Positions 11,506 through 22,817 of a DNA stretch of 64,000 nt are shown piece by piece. A program made the position numbers and the translations under genes. Position 1 is the stretch's first letter. Each line of letters opens with the position of its first letter. The notes under the pieces are model-generated. The model was not told the origin of the DNA, searched no databases, and worked only from the letters and a program-made list of their open reading frames with translations. The stretch is from Lyophyllum atratum (taxonomy: Eukaryota > Basidiomycota > Agaricomycetes > Agaricales > Lyophyllaceae), in NCBI GenBank assembly GCA_014905825.1, contig JACGCN010000059.1:1-64000 (forward strand), in the 5' to 3' direction.

Positions 11506-12137
11506 GGCTAGGGGATCGCCAAGTAGGAGGTTGATAGGGGTGTCGCCAGCAGCCACGATCTATAGCTCGTGGAATCAGGATGAACAGGGAAATAATGAAG
11601 AGGGTCGTTCTACGCGACGGCCAGAGGTCGAAGTTTATTTAAGAAGGTCAAGGTGGCGCCAAGCCAACTTAGATGCAAGTTGTCAATATTTCAAATCACG
11701 TGGAAGTCATCTAAGTCCCCCAAGCTGGATGACTTTTGACTCTTGAGGCAGCGGGAAGGTCGCGAGGAACTCGATCCAACGATTTTCCGACTTGTGGCCA
11801 AGAGGAAAATACATGAGCTATACACTGTAACACTCCTTGACTTTTATAATGTCGAGTTCGGGCATCGCTCTGAAACGCGCAAAGCGACGCGATCAAAAGC
11901 GCCCAGCTTGAGCTTTTAGAAGTCAAGACCCAATGCCGGAGAAGAAGGCGCGTAGGAAATGTTTGGCAGCTGCAGTAGATGCGAGGGAGTTTAGGCTGGT
12001 GGGGCGTTTCAATTTCAATTTGAATTTCACCTACATGAAATGTCACGTGCACCCATTTCACTCAGGACTCACGTCCACTGCGACTCCGAGAGCGAACTGG
12101 AACGCTGAGCAGACAAACTCCATGAAAGCCTCATAAC
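11506..12137. other. Divergent promoter region
   Basis: About 630 bp separate the start of PL14 copy 2 (minus) from the amino acid transporter (plus), so promoters for both should lie here. A TTTATTTAAG stretch near 11634 is a possible AT-rich core element for the PL14 side. The short ORFs present (for example 11933-12136) have no recognisable domain. Confidence 0.4.
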
Positions 12138-14277
12138 ATGTTTGCAAAAATCCACAAAACGGGATCGCAATGCCCCAACTGAGGCCGAGTACTCAGAACC
12201 ACTGCTAGGCTCGCGTGACGAGACACCTGGCGACTCCCGGACAATATTCGCCGTCGAAGATGAGGATGATGAGGATGATGTGGAGGGGACGGCACTTCAT
12301 ACCGCCAGGACGGACCACAGCGTTCGCTTCCATGAGGAAGTGCAAGTTCGAGTGATAGGGCCGCCGTTGCGGTCGACCCTCGCCAGTCGCGAAGCAGGTG
12401 TGTACGTGTCTAATTCTGTTCGACCCCTGAATTGACCGATTAACACCACGACCTTTGGATCCTAGAATACGAGCTAGACTCCGATGAACTCGACGAAGCA
12501 GACGACATTGAGCATGTTACAAGGCGAGGACATACAGACCAGACCATGCCCCTTCTCGTCGGCCTTTTCGATACTTCGGCGGCACGACGAAGTCTTGACG
12601 GACCAAATGGTCATGAGATGGCAGGCGGTGCTGAGTATGATTTGGAGGAACTGGCTGCAAAGCCAACTGCGGGTGGTGGCTTGTTAGACTCCATTGCCAA
12701 TATGGCCAACTCGATATTGGGCGCCGGTAAAGTCCAGTTCAATTCTTCTTATTTTCCTCATCGCTAACTGTTCTCTAGGCATAATTGGTATTTTCCCAAG
12801 GATTATTTATACAGATCATCCCATAACCTACCTTTACCCTATAGGACTACCCTACGCAGTCAGCCAAGCTGGCTTCTTCATGGGACTACTGCTGCTCATA
12901 TTTTTGTGTGGCGTTACAGATTGGACCATCCGCCTAATTGTTGTAAACGCGAAATTGAGTGGGCGACATTCATATATCGACATAATGGACCATTGTTTTG
13001 GCTCCAGCGGCAGAGCGGCCGTCTCATTCTTTCAATTTTCTTTCGCCTTCGGAGGTGAGTTTGCATTAACCCATCTTCTCGTCGTACGCTGACACCAGCT
13101 CACAGGCATGTGTGCTTTCGGCATCATCATCGGCGACACAATACCCCATGTCATTCGCTCAATATTCCCCAATCTCTACTCAATACCCATCCTGAAGGTC
13201 TTTGCTAATCGCCAGTTCATCATTGCTCTCTGTACTATCTGTGTTTCATACCCCCTTTCCCTCTACCGTGACATCCATAAGCTCTCCCGGGCGTCTGGTA
13301 TTGCGCTTATTGGCATGCTTATAATCGTCATCTCCGTCATCATCGAAGGTCCGCATTCCGCCCCAGAACTTAGAGGTGATCCCTCCAAGCGATTCACGTT
13401 CGTCCAGCCTGGTATCTTTCAAGCAATTGGCGTCATCAGCTTTGCGTTCGGTGAGTGGCCCTCGTTTGCCAGTTCATCCTTCCATTGACCAGCATTCTAG
13501 TTTGCCATCATAACTCTCTTCTCATCTACGGTAGTCTTCGGACGCCTACCCTAGATCGGTTTGCAAAAGTGACACATATATCAACCCTGATTTCGCTAGT
13601 CTGCTGCATGACACTGGCGGTGTCGGCATATCTTGTGTTCACTGATAAGACGCAAGGGAACATCCTGAACAATTTTTCCTCGGTACATCTGTCTTGACCC
13701 CATCTTGCTAACACGTTCTGACGTTACCCTGTTCTGGTAGAACGATACCCTGATTAATGTAGCGCGTTTCTGTTTCGGTCTAAACATGTTCACCACGCTC
13801 CCCCTCGAGCTGTTTGTTTGTAGAGAGGTAAGACTTTCTCCGTGGCTTTCCTATCTGGATGTTAAACGAGTATTAGGTCATTGAACAATATTTCTTTTCC
13901 CATGAGGCCTACAATCAACAACGTCACATATTCTTCACATCCACCATCTTGCTCGCCTCCCTCATTGGTGAGTGCCCCGACCCAGGACATCTTCGCCCCC
14001 AAGCTTTACTAACATCGTCACCACAGTTGCTCTCATAACGTGCGACCTGGGAGTCATGCTGGAGATCACTGGTGGCGTCTCCGCAACAACCCTCGCCTTC
14101 ATCTTTCCCGCTGCGTGCTACTTGAAGCTCCAAGACGCTAAGGTACCCTGGTATAGCCGAACCAAACTCCCCGCCATCTTGTGTGCGGCTTTCGGTGTCA
14201 CCGTGATGATCATCTCCCTGTTCCTCGCACTAGGGAAGTCGTGGACCAAAGCAGGGAGCCCGAGAATATGCTCATAG
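12138..14277 (+). CDS. Amino acid transporter, AVT/SLC38 (Aa_trans) family, start uncertain
   Basis: This is a multi-spanning transporter of the Aa_trans family, which includes the yeast vacuolar Avt proteins. Nine exons: up to 12397, 12466-12726, 12779-12787, 12845-13054, 13106-13450, 13501-13682, 13741-13827, 13877-13967 and 14027-14277, about 563 residues. After an acidic cytosolic N-terminus come the family blocks NMANSILGAGIIGLPYAVSQ, GRHSYIDIMDHCFG, ISFAFVCHHNS and VARFCFGLNMFTTLPLE, with about ten hydrophobic segments. Exon 3 is a 9-nt microexon encoding part of GIIG. The frame of exon 1 has no ATG. The nearest ATG (12138) is in another frame, separated by an A5 run (12146-12150). Either a one-base error or an upstream exon is needed. 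Everything from the second exon on is firm. Confidence 0.92.
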
Positions 14278-14518
14278 TTGTACTCTTGTTTTATCATGAG
14301 GGCGCTACTTCTCCTCCTAGAACCAAAGCAGTAACTGTTACATACATGGTTTTGGATTCGACCTTTGGACGGACATACATTCTCTATAGCGTATACAGTA
14401 TAATAATGACCAGTTACGCGCACCGGGCGTTCGGTACAAAAAAAGGGCCCCTCAAGAAAAGATGTACAGCGGGTATTAGATATAGTCGGCCCCCCAAAAA
14501 AAATGAGAAGCCATGTGA

Positions 14519-16490
14519 TCATGATACAGTTGTTGCCTCCTTCAACCCGGGAATGGCATCCAAATTCTCCACACGCGCCCCGCCGGCAAGGCTCTCCACA
14601 ACCGACAGCGGCGACACATCGAGGTCCTTGTACTCGCTCCAGACTTGCTCGACACGCACGAGTGGTCTGACATCGGGCGATGCATCGACGGGGTCGCACA
14701 CCAGGAGCCAGATCGCGTCGTATCCGCCAGCTATGATAAAGCAATGAAGCAAAGCATGAAAGCGCAAACATTAGTCGCGGAGACTCTCCAGACACCCGAT
14801 GGGGATGGAAAGGAGCGGGACGTACCACCGGGAACGCCGCCTCCGATGATGCCGGCGAGGGAGATGCAGGCGTCGAGAAGTTGAGTCTGTTCACTCGGCT
14901 CAATCGGGACGCCGGCAAGTTCGCCCATTTCGCGCATCTTGGCTCGGATGGCCTAAAGGTACAATATCGCTGCGTCAATCCATGCGTGGACGAGGGAAGC
15001 GAAAAGGAGGTAAGGGTGACATACCTGGGAGATTTCGTGGGCTTCGTAGAACTTTGTTATGATCGGACGCTCCTCCTCGGGCTGGAAAGGATTGGCGTAC
15101 CACTAAAACAGGAAGATCAGCAAATGTACACACTTCGTGGGAAGGCACAGACCTGGATGGACTGCAGCGATGCAATGTACTTCACCGCAGTGGTATAATT
15201 TTCCGTATCCGCATCGTACAGCTTTGACAGATCAACAAGCGTCTGTGCAAGCCGCGAATTCAATTTATCGATGGCAGTCCAAAGCGCCAGCGCTAGAAAA
15301 GATAGCAAAGCAGAACACATGGTCCAATGTGAGTCCAAGAATACCACACACGCCACACAAGAAGACGGAAAAACAGGGGACATGCGCACCTTCTTCGGGG
15401 TTTTCAGCTCTCCATTTGAGAACCTTGCCCACCAGGGAGGGGGTATCGCTTCCCGCGTCGACATCGGCAAGCATGAGCCTCGTCAGGGGCGGCAGCTTGA
15501 ACGGGTGCACAGCATAGTCCCATGCCTGGTTCGTAGGCGAGAGGACCGGGTGCAGGGCCTGAGACCGGAGCTGCGCGGGGTTGAGATTGTGGATGGGGAT
15601 ATAACTTAGGAGCAGGGCACTTACGGCTTCGTCATTCATTAGTCCGTGCAGGACGGCAGGGTTGAAGCGTGTGTAGATGTGGCTGCCAAAGACGGCCGCA
15701 GAGACGTCGAAGCCGCTGCCTACCTTGCCCTGCGCGAGACAGTGCACGTATTGCGCGAGATTGTTGGCGAGCAACCTGCCATCGCTGGAGGGGCTTGAGA
15801 GGGAGGTGGCGGGGATGCTGGATAGGTGCAGCAGGAGAGCGCATACGAGAGATGTGATCAGCGCTGCTGATGACCCGAGTCCGGTTTTGTGCACTTGTGA
15901 TAGAGGGACGCCGGTGGGGGTGAAGGGTGGGATCCGGCTCAGCGACCCCAAAGTTCGGGGGAGCGCCAGCGAGGCAAGCTTTAGGATAAAATATGTCAGG
16001 AGATGCTCCAACCTTTAGCAGCAAGTCCCAACCTTTTCCCTTTGCGAATAAAAGTCGTTATCGCCGACGATACCGATGTCGATGCCTTTCGCCAACTTCT
16101 CCTTCACCGAAGCGACTCCCGTAATCTCCGAGGCAAGTGTGAGGGTGCTCTGGAGAGCCAAGTGCACAAATTTGTTCTTGCTGGCGCTGGGTAGATTTTT
16201 GTCTGTCAGTTGGTCCGCAAAGTGGGGTATTGGCGCACGTACTTGGTTGGCAATTCCTCCACGATCACCCCTGTAGCGGTCGTCGAGACTGAGTAGTCCC
16301 AAGTCGAATTCAAGAACTGGGGCGATCGCACTCTGATACGATTCGCCCCCGTTGATTCATCGTCCCGGACAACGGTGTAGAAGCGTGAAGAAGTCGACAC
16401 CACAGTCCCAGAGTATTTGGGGTCCAATACTAGATAGCCCCCAGATATGAGTACCTTGCCTGGAGAGGAGACGACGGTGGTATGGGCCAT
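14519..16490 (-). CDS. ERG8: Phosphomevalonate kinase
   Basis: This enzyme phosphorylates mevalonate-5-phosphate to the diphosphate in the isoprenoid/ergosterol pathway (GHMP kinase family). Seven exons: 16243-16490, 16033-16186, 15390-15978, 15153-15292, 15025-15102, 14826-14952 and 14519-14730, total 515 residues. The ATG at 16490 immediately precedes SSPGKVLISGGYLVLD, the N-terminal GHMP motif. The glycine-rich ATP loop GLGSSAAL lies in exon 3 and the C-terminal GHMP block GGGVPGAGGYDAI spans exons 6-7. The length fits eukaryotic Erg8. It ends 240 bp from the convergent transporter gene. Its start lies 274 bp from the end of the ferrochelatase gene on the same strand, so that short gap should hold its promoter. 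Confidence 0.95.
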
Positions 16491-16763
16491 GAGGGGGATA
16501 GATGGGGTACTCTGGGTTTAACGGGGGCCTTTATATTCGGACAACGCGTGGAGACGCGTGTAGATAATCGTTCCACCTGGTGCGGCATGAATCCAATCTG
16601 AACAAGATGTTGATCAGATGACTCAGCAAACCAACCGATCATTGACGTCGCCCCGCGGAAGAAAAACGCTGAAATTGCAAAAAAGTTTGTAGTTCACGTT
16701 ATGGCACGCGTTCTACATTACGAGACGCGTCGTATTGCCAATGTATACCCAACCTAATCAGTC

Positions 16764-18243
16764 CTATCGCCCACCACGCGCAAACCACGTCTTCTGTTGC
16801 CCACATGTCGCGTTTGTGCACCCAGGACACCGGAGGTTGAACTGTGTGCTGACGGGACCCTTCCCTGCACTACAATCCCGCAAGTGTTGAGCGGCGATGT
16901 CGGCAAGCGCTCGGATGAACACCGGCGACTCGTTCAGCGACTCTGCACGGTGAACTTCGATGCCGAGCTGTAGGGCAGATCAAATTGAATAAAGCAAATA
17001 TAATAAGACGCAGTCGTCAGTCGCGTCTTCTTCGTTTCAGGATAAAAGCGCCTCCTACCTCGCGTGCCTCTGCGGCGTACTCCAAATCAAGCTCGTACAG
17101 GGTCTCGATGTGATCGCTGGTGAACGCGATCGGCACCAGCACGACCTGCTTTTGCCCTAACCGTGCGAGGCCTTTCAGCGCCTCGCCGGTCTGCATGCCC
17201 ATCCAAGCTGATGGACCAACTTGAGATTGCCATACCAGGCGGAACGGGTTGCTATGCCCGAGCCTATCCATGACGGCAGAAACTGAAGCCGAGACCTCAA
17301 GTATGTACGGGTCTCCGCGGTTTACAACGGACATGGGCAGCGAATGTGCTGAGAATAAGAGGACGGTATCCTTCCGAGTAGAAGCAGGGAATTTCGCAAG
17401 GGCAGCCTCGATGTTCTGCGCTACAGCCTGTAGATTCGTAACGTCAGACAGCCGTTTTTTCACACCCGAGGCGAAACTCACCTCTATGAATCCAGGATGT
17501 GTCCCCCAGCGGTCAATCACACTCCATTCAACATCCCCGGCGTCACCTGCGCTCCCCCGCCGAAACATCTCGTTCAAACTGCTCCCCGTCGTGCTGCAAC
17601 TATATTGCGGATACTGTGTGAACGCAATAGCCCTCTTCACCCCGTCCGCCTTCATCTGCCGCGCAGTCTGCTCTGTCAACGGTCGGACATACCGGAAAGC
17701 CACGTACGCCTTGTGCGGGGCGGTTTCCGGATGCAGCTCATCCAGGAGCTTGGCCATGCCCTCGCCCTGGAGCTGGGTATAGTGCAAAATCGGAGAGCCA
17801 CCGCCAATTTCCGTGTATTGCTTCTCGATCTGGGGGGCGCGTCGGCGGGCGATGATCGGCGCCATGAACCGTTGAAACGGAAGGGGGATGAGGTCACCGT
17901 CGGAGAAGAGGTTCTGGAGGAAGTCCTTGGTTTCGGGCACCTGAGAGACACGTGAAAATCACGTAAAAAGGACTTCGGGGGGAGACGTACAGTTGCGGGG
18001 CCTCCCATGTTCATCATGACAACCGCTGCACTGCTGCTCAGCGCCTCCATTTGCGTGCAGTGACGCCCGGATATTAAATGACATACCTGTGGGACTTTAG
18101 TTTCTCGTTAGAGATAAATCAAGGAGGTTAGAGGTAGAGAAGTTCTCTTACCTCTTGCCTGCTGGAGGTGCCTTATGCAAGGAGGCAAACGAACGAGCCA
18201 GGCAGCGGGTAAGAGCGGTTGTCCGTGGAGCAGCCGACGCCAT
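16764..18243 (-). CDS. HEM15: Ferrochelatase, mitochondrial, [2Fe-2S] type
   Basis: This enzyme inserts ferrous iron into protoporphyrin IX, the last step of heme synthesis, at the mitochondrial inner membrane. Exons: 18152-18243, 17991-18033, 17482-17940, 17059-17427 and 16764-16967, total 388 residues. Exon 1 encodes an Arg/Ser/Ala-rich presequence typical of mitochondrial import. The body shows [39 protein letters not shown] and [12 protein letters not shown]. The C-terminal CPGCTNATC, together with the Cys in QYSCS, supplies the four ligands of the [2Fe-2S] cluster known in animal and some fungal enzymes. The intron at 17428-17481 is 54 nt, in frame and without stops, so automated gene calls may retain it. 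The acceptor of intron 1 has more than one possible position. Confidence 0.94.
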
Positions 18244-18511
18244 GGTGCGGGCTGGGGAAGGCTAAGTTACTGGGTGATGGTGCGAAGGAAACGAGGCAAG
18301 GCAGGGTCTGGCAGGGTATTACTTAAATATTTTTGGAACCTCGATTCGGAGATGCTTGCCATCCTCGATCGGACGCCGGCAATTCAAATTCGTGTGACGA
18401 TTCAGCCAATCACACCGGCTGCATAAGACGCCCGAGGACTTTTCTCAACCCACCCAGAATTCGTCTCATAGTGTCGTAAAATATCACAGAAGCACTCTGA
18501 ACTATGTACTT

Positions 18512-18880
18512 ATGATGTTCCATAGCGCTTTCGGGAATGAATTTAATTCATTCGAGGTAGTATTACTGTGTGAAGTTATTCACCTCGATGTCGCTGGGTC
18601 GTATACTGAACTTTTCTGGAAGAGGTACTCATCACATAAACCAAGGATCATGAGCGTGATGGATTTCTTAGATGAGCGGCTTAATCTGGGACACTACACA
18701 ACCTATGGTGCTCCCTTGCTTATTCACTTGAAGGCCTTTCCAACGAACGACGAGGTATCACCTTTGAAGATGCGGGCGCGTCAGCGCATGTGCACACCCT
18801 ACCCAGGGGTTCGTTGGGACAAGAACAGCCGGTGCATTGTTCCTTGGGTAGACTACCTGCAGGGTTTACCTAGAAGCTAG
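18512..18880 (+). CDS. Hypothetical single-exon ORF, 122 codons
   Basis: This is an uninterrupted ATG-to-stop frame of 122 codons in the 812-bp gap between ferrochelatase and the F-box gene. It is of mixed composition with no signal peptide, membrane segment or recognisable motif. It lacks the introns usual here, and nothing upstream suggests a core promoter. It may be a chance ORF or a relic. The rest of the gap (18244-18511, 18881-19055) holds nothing I recognise except the ferrochelatase promoter. Confidence 0.2.
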   Translation: MMFHSAFGNEFNSFEVVLLCEVIHLDVAGSYTELFWKRYSSHKPRIMSVMDFLDERLNLGHYTTYGAPLLIHLKAFPTNDEVSPLKMRARQRMCTPYPGVRWDKNSRCIVPWVDYLQGLPRS

Positions 18881-19055
18881 GGCATCATGGGGAGTGATGC
18901 CTGCTATCCTCGTTCGTAATAAGGAGCTCCCAGTGGACGGCGTCGACGTATCGATAGGGTATATAGTCAGGATAAGAATGGTTGCAGGACGAATAGCGGA
19001 ACCTGCTACAAACATGTTGATTTCGTTCTTGTGGGATGCCACCACAGCTGGTGCT

Positions 19056-19961
19056 TTATGATCGAACTAGTGGGGTCTTTACGATGGCCCGCTGGGTAAG
19101 CGCCATGATGCGCACGGTAGGTATGTATGCGAGCGATGGGTGGTTACATAGTGCGATCTCGGACGAGGAATTCTTCGGTTTAAAATAAATAGCGAGGTAT
19201 CTCAAGGATCCTGCAAGGGCGTTGATGAGATTTTCGATGGCAGGAGTCTCGTCTGCGGAAACCCCGTCGAAGGTGATTGACGAGATCAATTGCAGATTTG
19301 TCGTTGAAATGTCGTGGAGACGAAGCATCCAGAGCAAAAATTCATTGCATCCACCCATGAGCCGAAGGGCATCGAGTTTGGGCGGGAGGCGGATATCGGG
19401 AGGGATTTGGACGCTGGATGATTTCCATGTAACGCCAACGAGTTGGAGCGTGCGGAGGCTAGGAAAGGAACAAACAAAGGAGATCGCTTGTGCAGCAGTT
19501 TGAAACTGTATCCCTATGAGTTCTAAGTGGATTACGTTCAAATGCGGAGAATAGGGCAGTGGAATGGGGAGAGGTTCCTTGAAGTACGAAGAGATGCTGA
19601 GGCATTCGATGCTTGAAAAGGCGGCAAGGATGGCAGGAAATTTCTGTACAGATGTGCTAGAAAATCTAAACGAGGGGTGTCCAAATCTTAGCCTTTCAAT
19701 GCGAGAGGGGATGGTACACAGCGGCGAGGAAAGGAGCTCGTGGAAGCTGTTTGCATTCTGCGAGTTCAATTGTACCACGGAGATCCAACGCGATCTGCTG
19801 GGTGGAAGAAAGGCGCGACAAACGAGTGCGCATGCTTCAAGAGTGGCGGTGTCATGGCCTGGGATGTGGCCAACTATAGCGTCGATCAGCTCTGTTGGTA
19901 AAGTTGCAACCATACTTGAGTCATAATCAGGCCCGCTCACATAATTATGCACATTAGTCAT
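19056..19961 (-). CDS. F-box-like protein with leucine-rich C-terminal part
   Basis: A single exon encodes 301 residues. The N-terminus (LPTELIDAIVGHIPGHDTAT then LVCRAFLPPSRSRW) has the layout of the divergent F-box found in large basidiomycete families. Such proteins usually recruit substrates to SCF ubiquitin ligases. The rest has irregular leucine-rich strand segments (SLRTLQLVGV, LDALRLMGG). Related proteins are usually 400-550 residues, so the stop at 19056 may truncate this copy; the last about 25 residues do not continue the LRR pattern. A TATA-like TTATAAAT lies at 19971-19978 on the minus strand, 10-17 bp upstream of the ATG. The gene diverges from NAR1 with only 69 bp between start codons. 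Confidence 0.75.
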   Translation of the reverse strand: MTNVHNYVSGPDYDSSMVATLPTELIDAIVGHIPGHDTATLEACALVCRAFLPPSRSRWISVVQLNSQNANSFHELLSSPLCTIPSRIERLRFGHPSFRFSSTSVQKFPAILAAFSSIECLSISSYFKEPLPIPLPYSPHLNVIHLELIGIQFQTAAQAISFVCSFPSLRTLQLVGVTWKSSSVQIPPDIRLPPKLDALRLMGGCNEFLLWMLRLHDISTTNLQLISSITFDGVSADETPAIENLINALAGSLRYLAIYFKPKNSSSEIALCNHPSLAYIPTVRIMALTQRAIVKTPLVRS

Positions 19962-20030
19962 ACAGCATCTATTTATAACCCGACGATCTAAGCGATATTT
20001 TTACCTTTACCCAACTCCTCCTCTTAGTCC
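19962..20030. promoter_or_regulatory. Compact bidirectional promoter between the F-box gene and NAR1
   Basis: Only 69 bp separate the two divergent start codons. The interval contains the TATA-like TTATAAAT (minus strand, 19971-19978) and a pyrimidine-rich tract (CTTTACCCAACTCCTCCTC) just before the NAR1 ATG. Both 5' leaders must be very short, or transcription must start inside the neighbouring gene. Confidence 0.5.
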
Positions 20031-22255
20031 ATGGCCTTCTCTGGTGCACTCGTACGTCTCCTCTTTGTTCTCTCCTTGAGTAATGAACCAACATCGTCTA
20101 GACTCTCACAGATCTCAACGACTTCATCACACCATCGCAGGCATGTATCAAGCCCGTCCAACAGTCCAATAAACCGGAGGAGAAGGATCCTGGTGCTGCT
20201 GCTGTATGTATAAGTCCAATATATCATGATCTGCAATCTAAAACACTTTTTGAATGCAGACAGAAATCCAAATAGACCGGAGCGGCGCCTACTACGAGGT
20301 GGCACCGAATGGCGATTTCATACCAAATGTAAACACTCCAGCACCAAAGAAACTGGAACAGGCCCAGATAAATCTGAATGATTGTTTGGCGTGCTCGTAC
20401 GTGCAGACTTCACTCCTGATGTACCCCTTTATTGACTCTTCATGTCATCAGTGGCTGTATAACATCTGCTGAATCCGTCCTCATCACCCTTCAATCCCAC
20501 ACCGAAGTCCTTAATTTTCTCGAAGCCAACGAGAAAAATTCGGGCAACTCTCCTTCTCCCGACTCTGTCACAATCGATCCCGCGCAATCAACTCTCGCCT
20601 CGGAACCATACAAAGTACCCGTAATATCGATATCGCCGCAGACCCTCGCCTCCCTCGCCGCAGCAGCGGCTGCAGCGCCCTCTACCTCAACTTCCCCGCC
20701 CGAGCACCCAACACCACGCCAGATCCTACGACGCATCCGTGCCTTCTGCATGGAGTCCCTTGGGTTTGCCTGTGTCTTCGACACCACATTTGCGCGGCAT
20801 CTCGCTTTGCAGGAACATGTAGCAGAGTTCGAGGAACGCTGGCGCACTGCAGGGGAAGGTGGAGAGAGCGGTGATGGTGGAGGTGGAATGGAGGCAGGAG
20901 AAAGCGCCAAGGGGCTCCCGATGTTGGCAAGTTCATGTCCTGGATGGATTTGTTACGCTGAGAAGGCGCATGCGGAGATGCTGCCTTTTATCTCGCGGAC
21001 AAAGAGCCCGCAGCAGGTTATGGGTACGCTGGTGAAGAACTGGATTGGAGGTCGATGGGGGAAGCTGTACGTTTGATTCATTTGTGCACTATTTTGATCT
21101 TCGTTACTCACTAGCGCCCAACCCAGACCAAACGAGATCTACCACGTTACCGTCATGCCGTGTTATGACAAGAAGCTCGAGGCTTCCCGGACGGATTTCT
21201 ATAATGACCTTTACGCTACGCGTGACGTCGACTGCGTCATCACTACGGGCGAGCTCGAGCTCCTCATGAAGGAAAAGTCATGGGACATCACACAGCCGGT
21301 CCCAGGCGAACTAGACCCTATCAATCTCTCGATTGGACCTGAAGACGCCTTTGGTTCCTTCGGCAGAGAGCATCCTGCCGTGCATCCCATAGCCACGTTT
21401 TCATCTGGATTTGGATCTGCAGCTCAGATACCCCCGATTCACTTCCCCGAGCTCCTCACACACGTCGGTACCTCCTCCGGCTCATACCTCCATGCCATCA
21501 TCGCGCACCTTCAGACGACTTCGCCTGTCCCCCTGACGTTGCGTGCGCAGACCGTCCGGGGGGCTGATTATGAGGAATTTATCCTCTCGAAGAAGGCGGA
21601 CACACCCGGACAGGAGGAAGTCGTGGTCTTCAAGGGTGCGAAATGCTACGGCTTCCGGAACCTACAGAACGTGGTACGGAGAGTGGGGCGTGAGCGGGGT
21701 GTGCGGACGACGACTGGGGCTGCGGGAAGGCTCGGTGGGCGCGCGGGAGCTGGTGTGGCGAGGCGGTTGGGGAGGAGGGGCGCAGAGGGGAAGGAAGAGA
21801 AGGAGAGGGCGTACGATTACGTGGAGGTTATGGCGTGTCCTGGGGGATGTGTGAATGGTGGTGGGCAGCTGAAGCCTGTGATTGCTGCGTCGGACGTTGT
21901 TGCTGCGCCACCATCTTTGCCTATGATGGATCCGGAGGGATACACGAGGAACTGGGAGGGGAGCGGTGTTGCGATAGGGACACAGCCGGTGATAAACGGG
22001 TCTATTCCTGTTGATGTTACGCAGAATGCACGGTGGGGCTCGAAGGAGTGGACGAAGCGGGTTGAGGAACAGTATTGGCGGGAGCCCTTTGCAGATACGG
22101 CGAACCAGATAGCAGACGCACTGGCACGGCGGATTCGGGGCGATCTGTGTGGATTCGGGGACGATCTGGAGAGTGTTAAAACGCGGAGGCGGCTCTTCAG
22201 GACGGAATACCGTGCAGTAGAGAACGAGGTTGTTGGCCTCGCGGTTGTGTGGTGA
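20031..22255 (+). CDS. NAR1: Cytosolic Fe-S cluster assembly factor Nar1
   Basis: This is an iron-hydrogenase-like protein of the cytosolic iron-sulfur assembly pathway (with Cia1 and Met18), needed to deliver 4Fe-4S clusters to cytosolic and nuclear proteins. Five exons: 20031-20051, 20102-20203, 20260-20396, 20452-21066 and 21115-22255, total 671 residues. N-terminal cluster ligands are the Cys in SQACIKP and DCLACSGC. The H-cluster-like site is given by SSCPGWICYAEK, VMPCYDKKLEASR and MACPGGCVNGGGQ. Two low-complexity inserts (poly-Ala before residue 150; a Gly/Arg/Glu-rich stretch around 21690-21800) make it longer than yeast Nar1. The 21-nt first exon is required to reach the LNDFITP block and supplies the ATG. 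Confidence 0.96.
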
Positions 22256-22817
22256 ACGTGGATTAGGGCATCTTCAGCGAGGACAGTGTATACCATTAGA
22301 CGTAGCAGCACCAGCATATCAATACAGCACCACTATACTAGAATTACTTAGTGAGCGTCGAGAACGCGATCGCGAGATAGACGATCGAGGCTGACATCCG
22401 AACATCTGAGGGGTCTGTGGGTGGCGCTGGCCGTACTATACCGTATTCGGTGCAGGATTAGATGTTGTTGCGCCGTTTCAGGTGATGGGGATGAAGCAAA
22501 TATGATAGGGATAACGTGTATTAAGAATTACAGGATGCTCCGGGATAGATACAGTGGCTAGTGATGAAGAACTTGGTGCTACCGTCGTTATCAAGATTGC
22601 GGAGAAGATGGTATATATGATACTAAGTAGCTGGGTAGATTTACTGTATATGGTGGTACAAGACAACTAAGCATGGATTTGGTAAATGCCGATAGTCGAT
22701 TAAGCGTTGGAAAATGCGAGAGAGCGCGATAGCAAGAGCTGACAATGATGGTCGGGACGTGCACGGTATAGATGGCAATACAATGGTGACTGTGGGCGGT
22801 GGCGCCGGTGGCGAGGG
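22256..22817. other. Intergenic, convergent gene ends
   Basis: About 560 bp between the NAR1 stop and the stop of the small Cys-rich gene. Only short ORFs on the minus strand occur. No repeat or RNA gene was recognised. Confidence 0.45.

Noticed and set aside
10876..11556. ATG at 11556 (and 9737 in the paralog) as PL14 start
   Set aside because: Both put hydrophilic residues ahead of the signal peptide and are not shared between the copies. The common downstream ATG gives a standard signal peptide.
14118..14978. 286-codon minus-strand ORF overlapping the transporter and ERG8
   Set aside because: It crosses the 3' ends of two firmly identified genes in other frames and shows no domain.
18175..18426. 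83-codon ORF opposite the ferrochelatase presequence
   Set aside because: It overlaps the first exon of ferrochelatase in antisense and has no domain.
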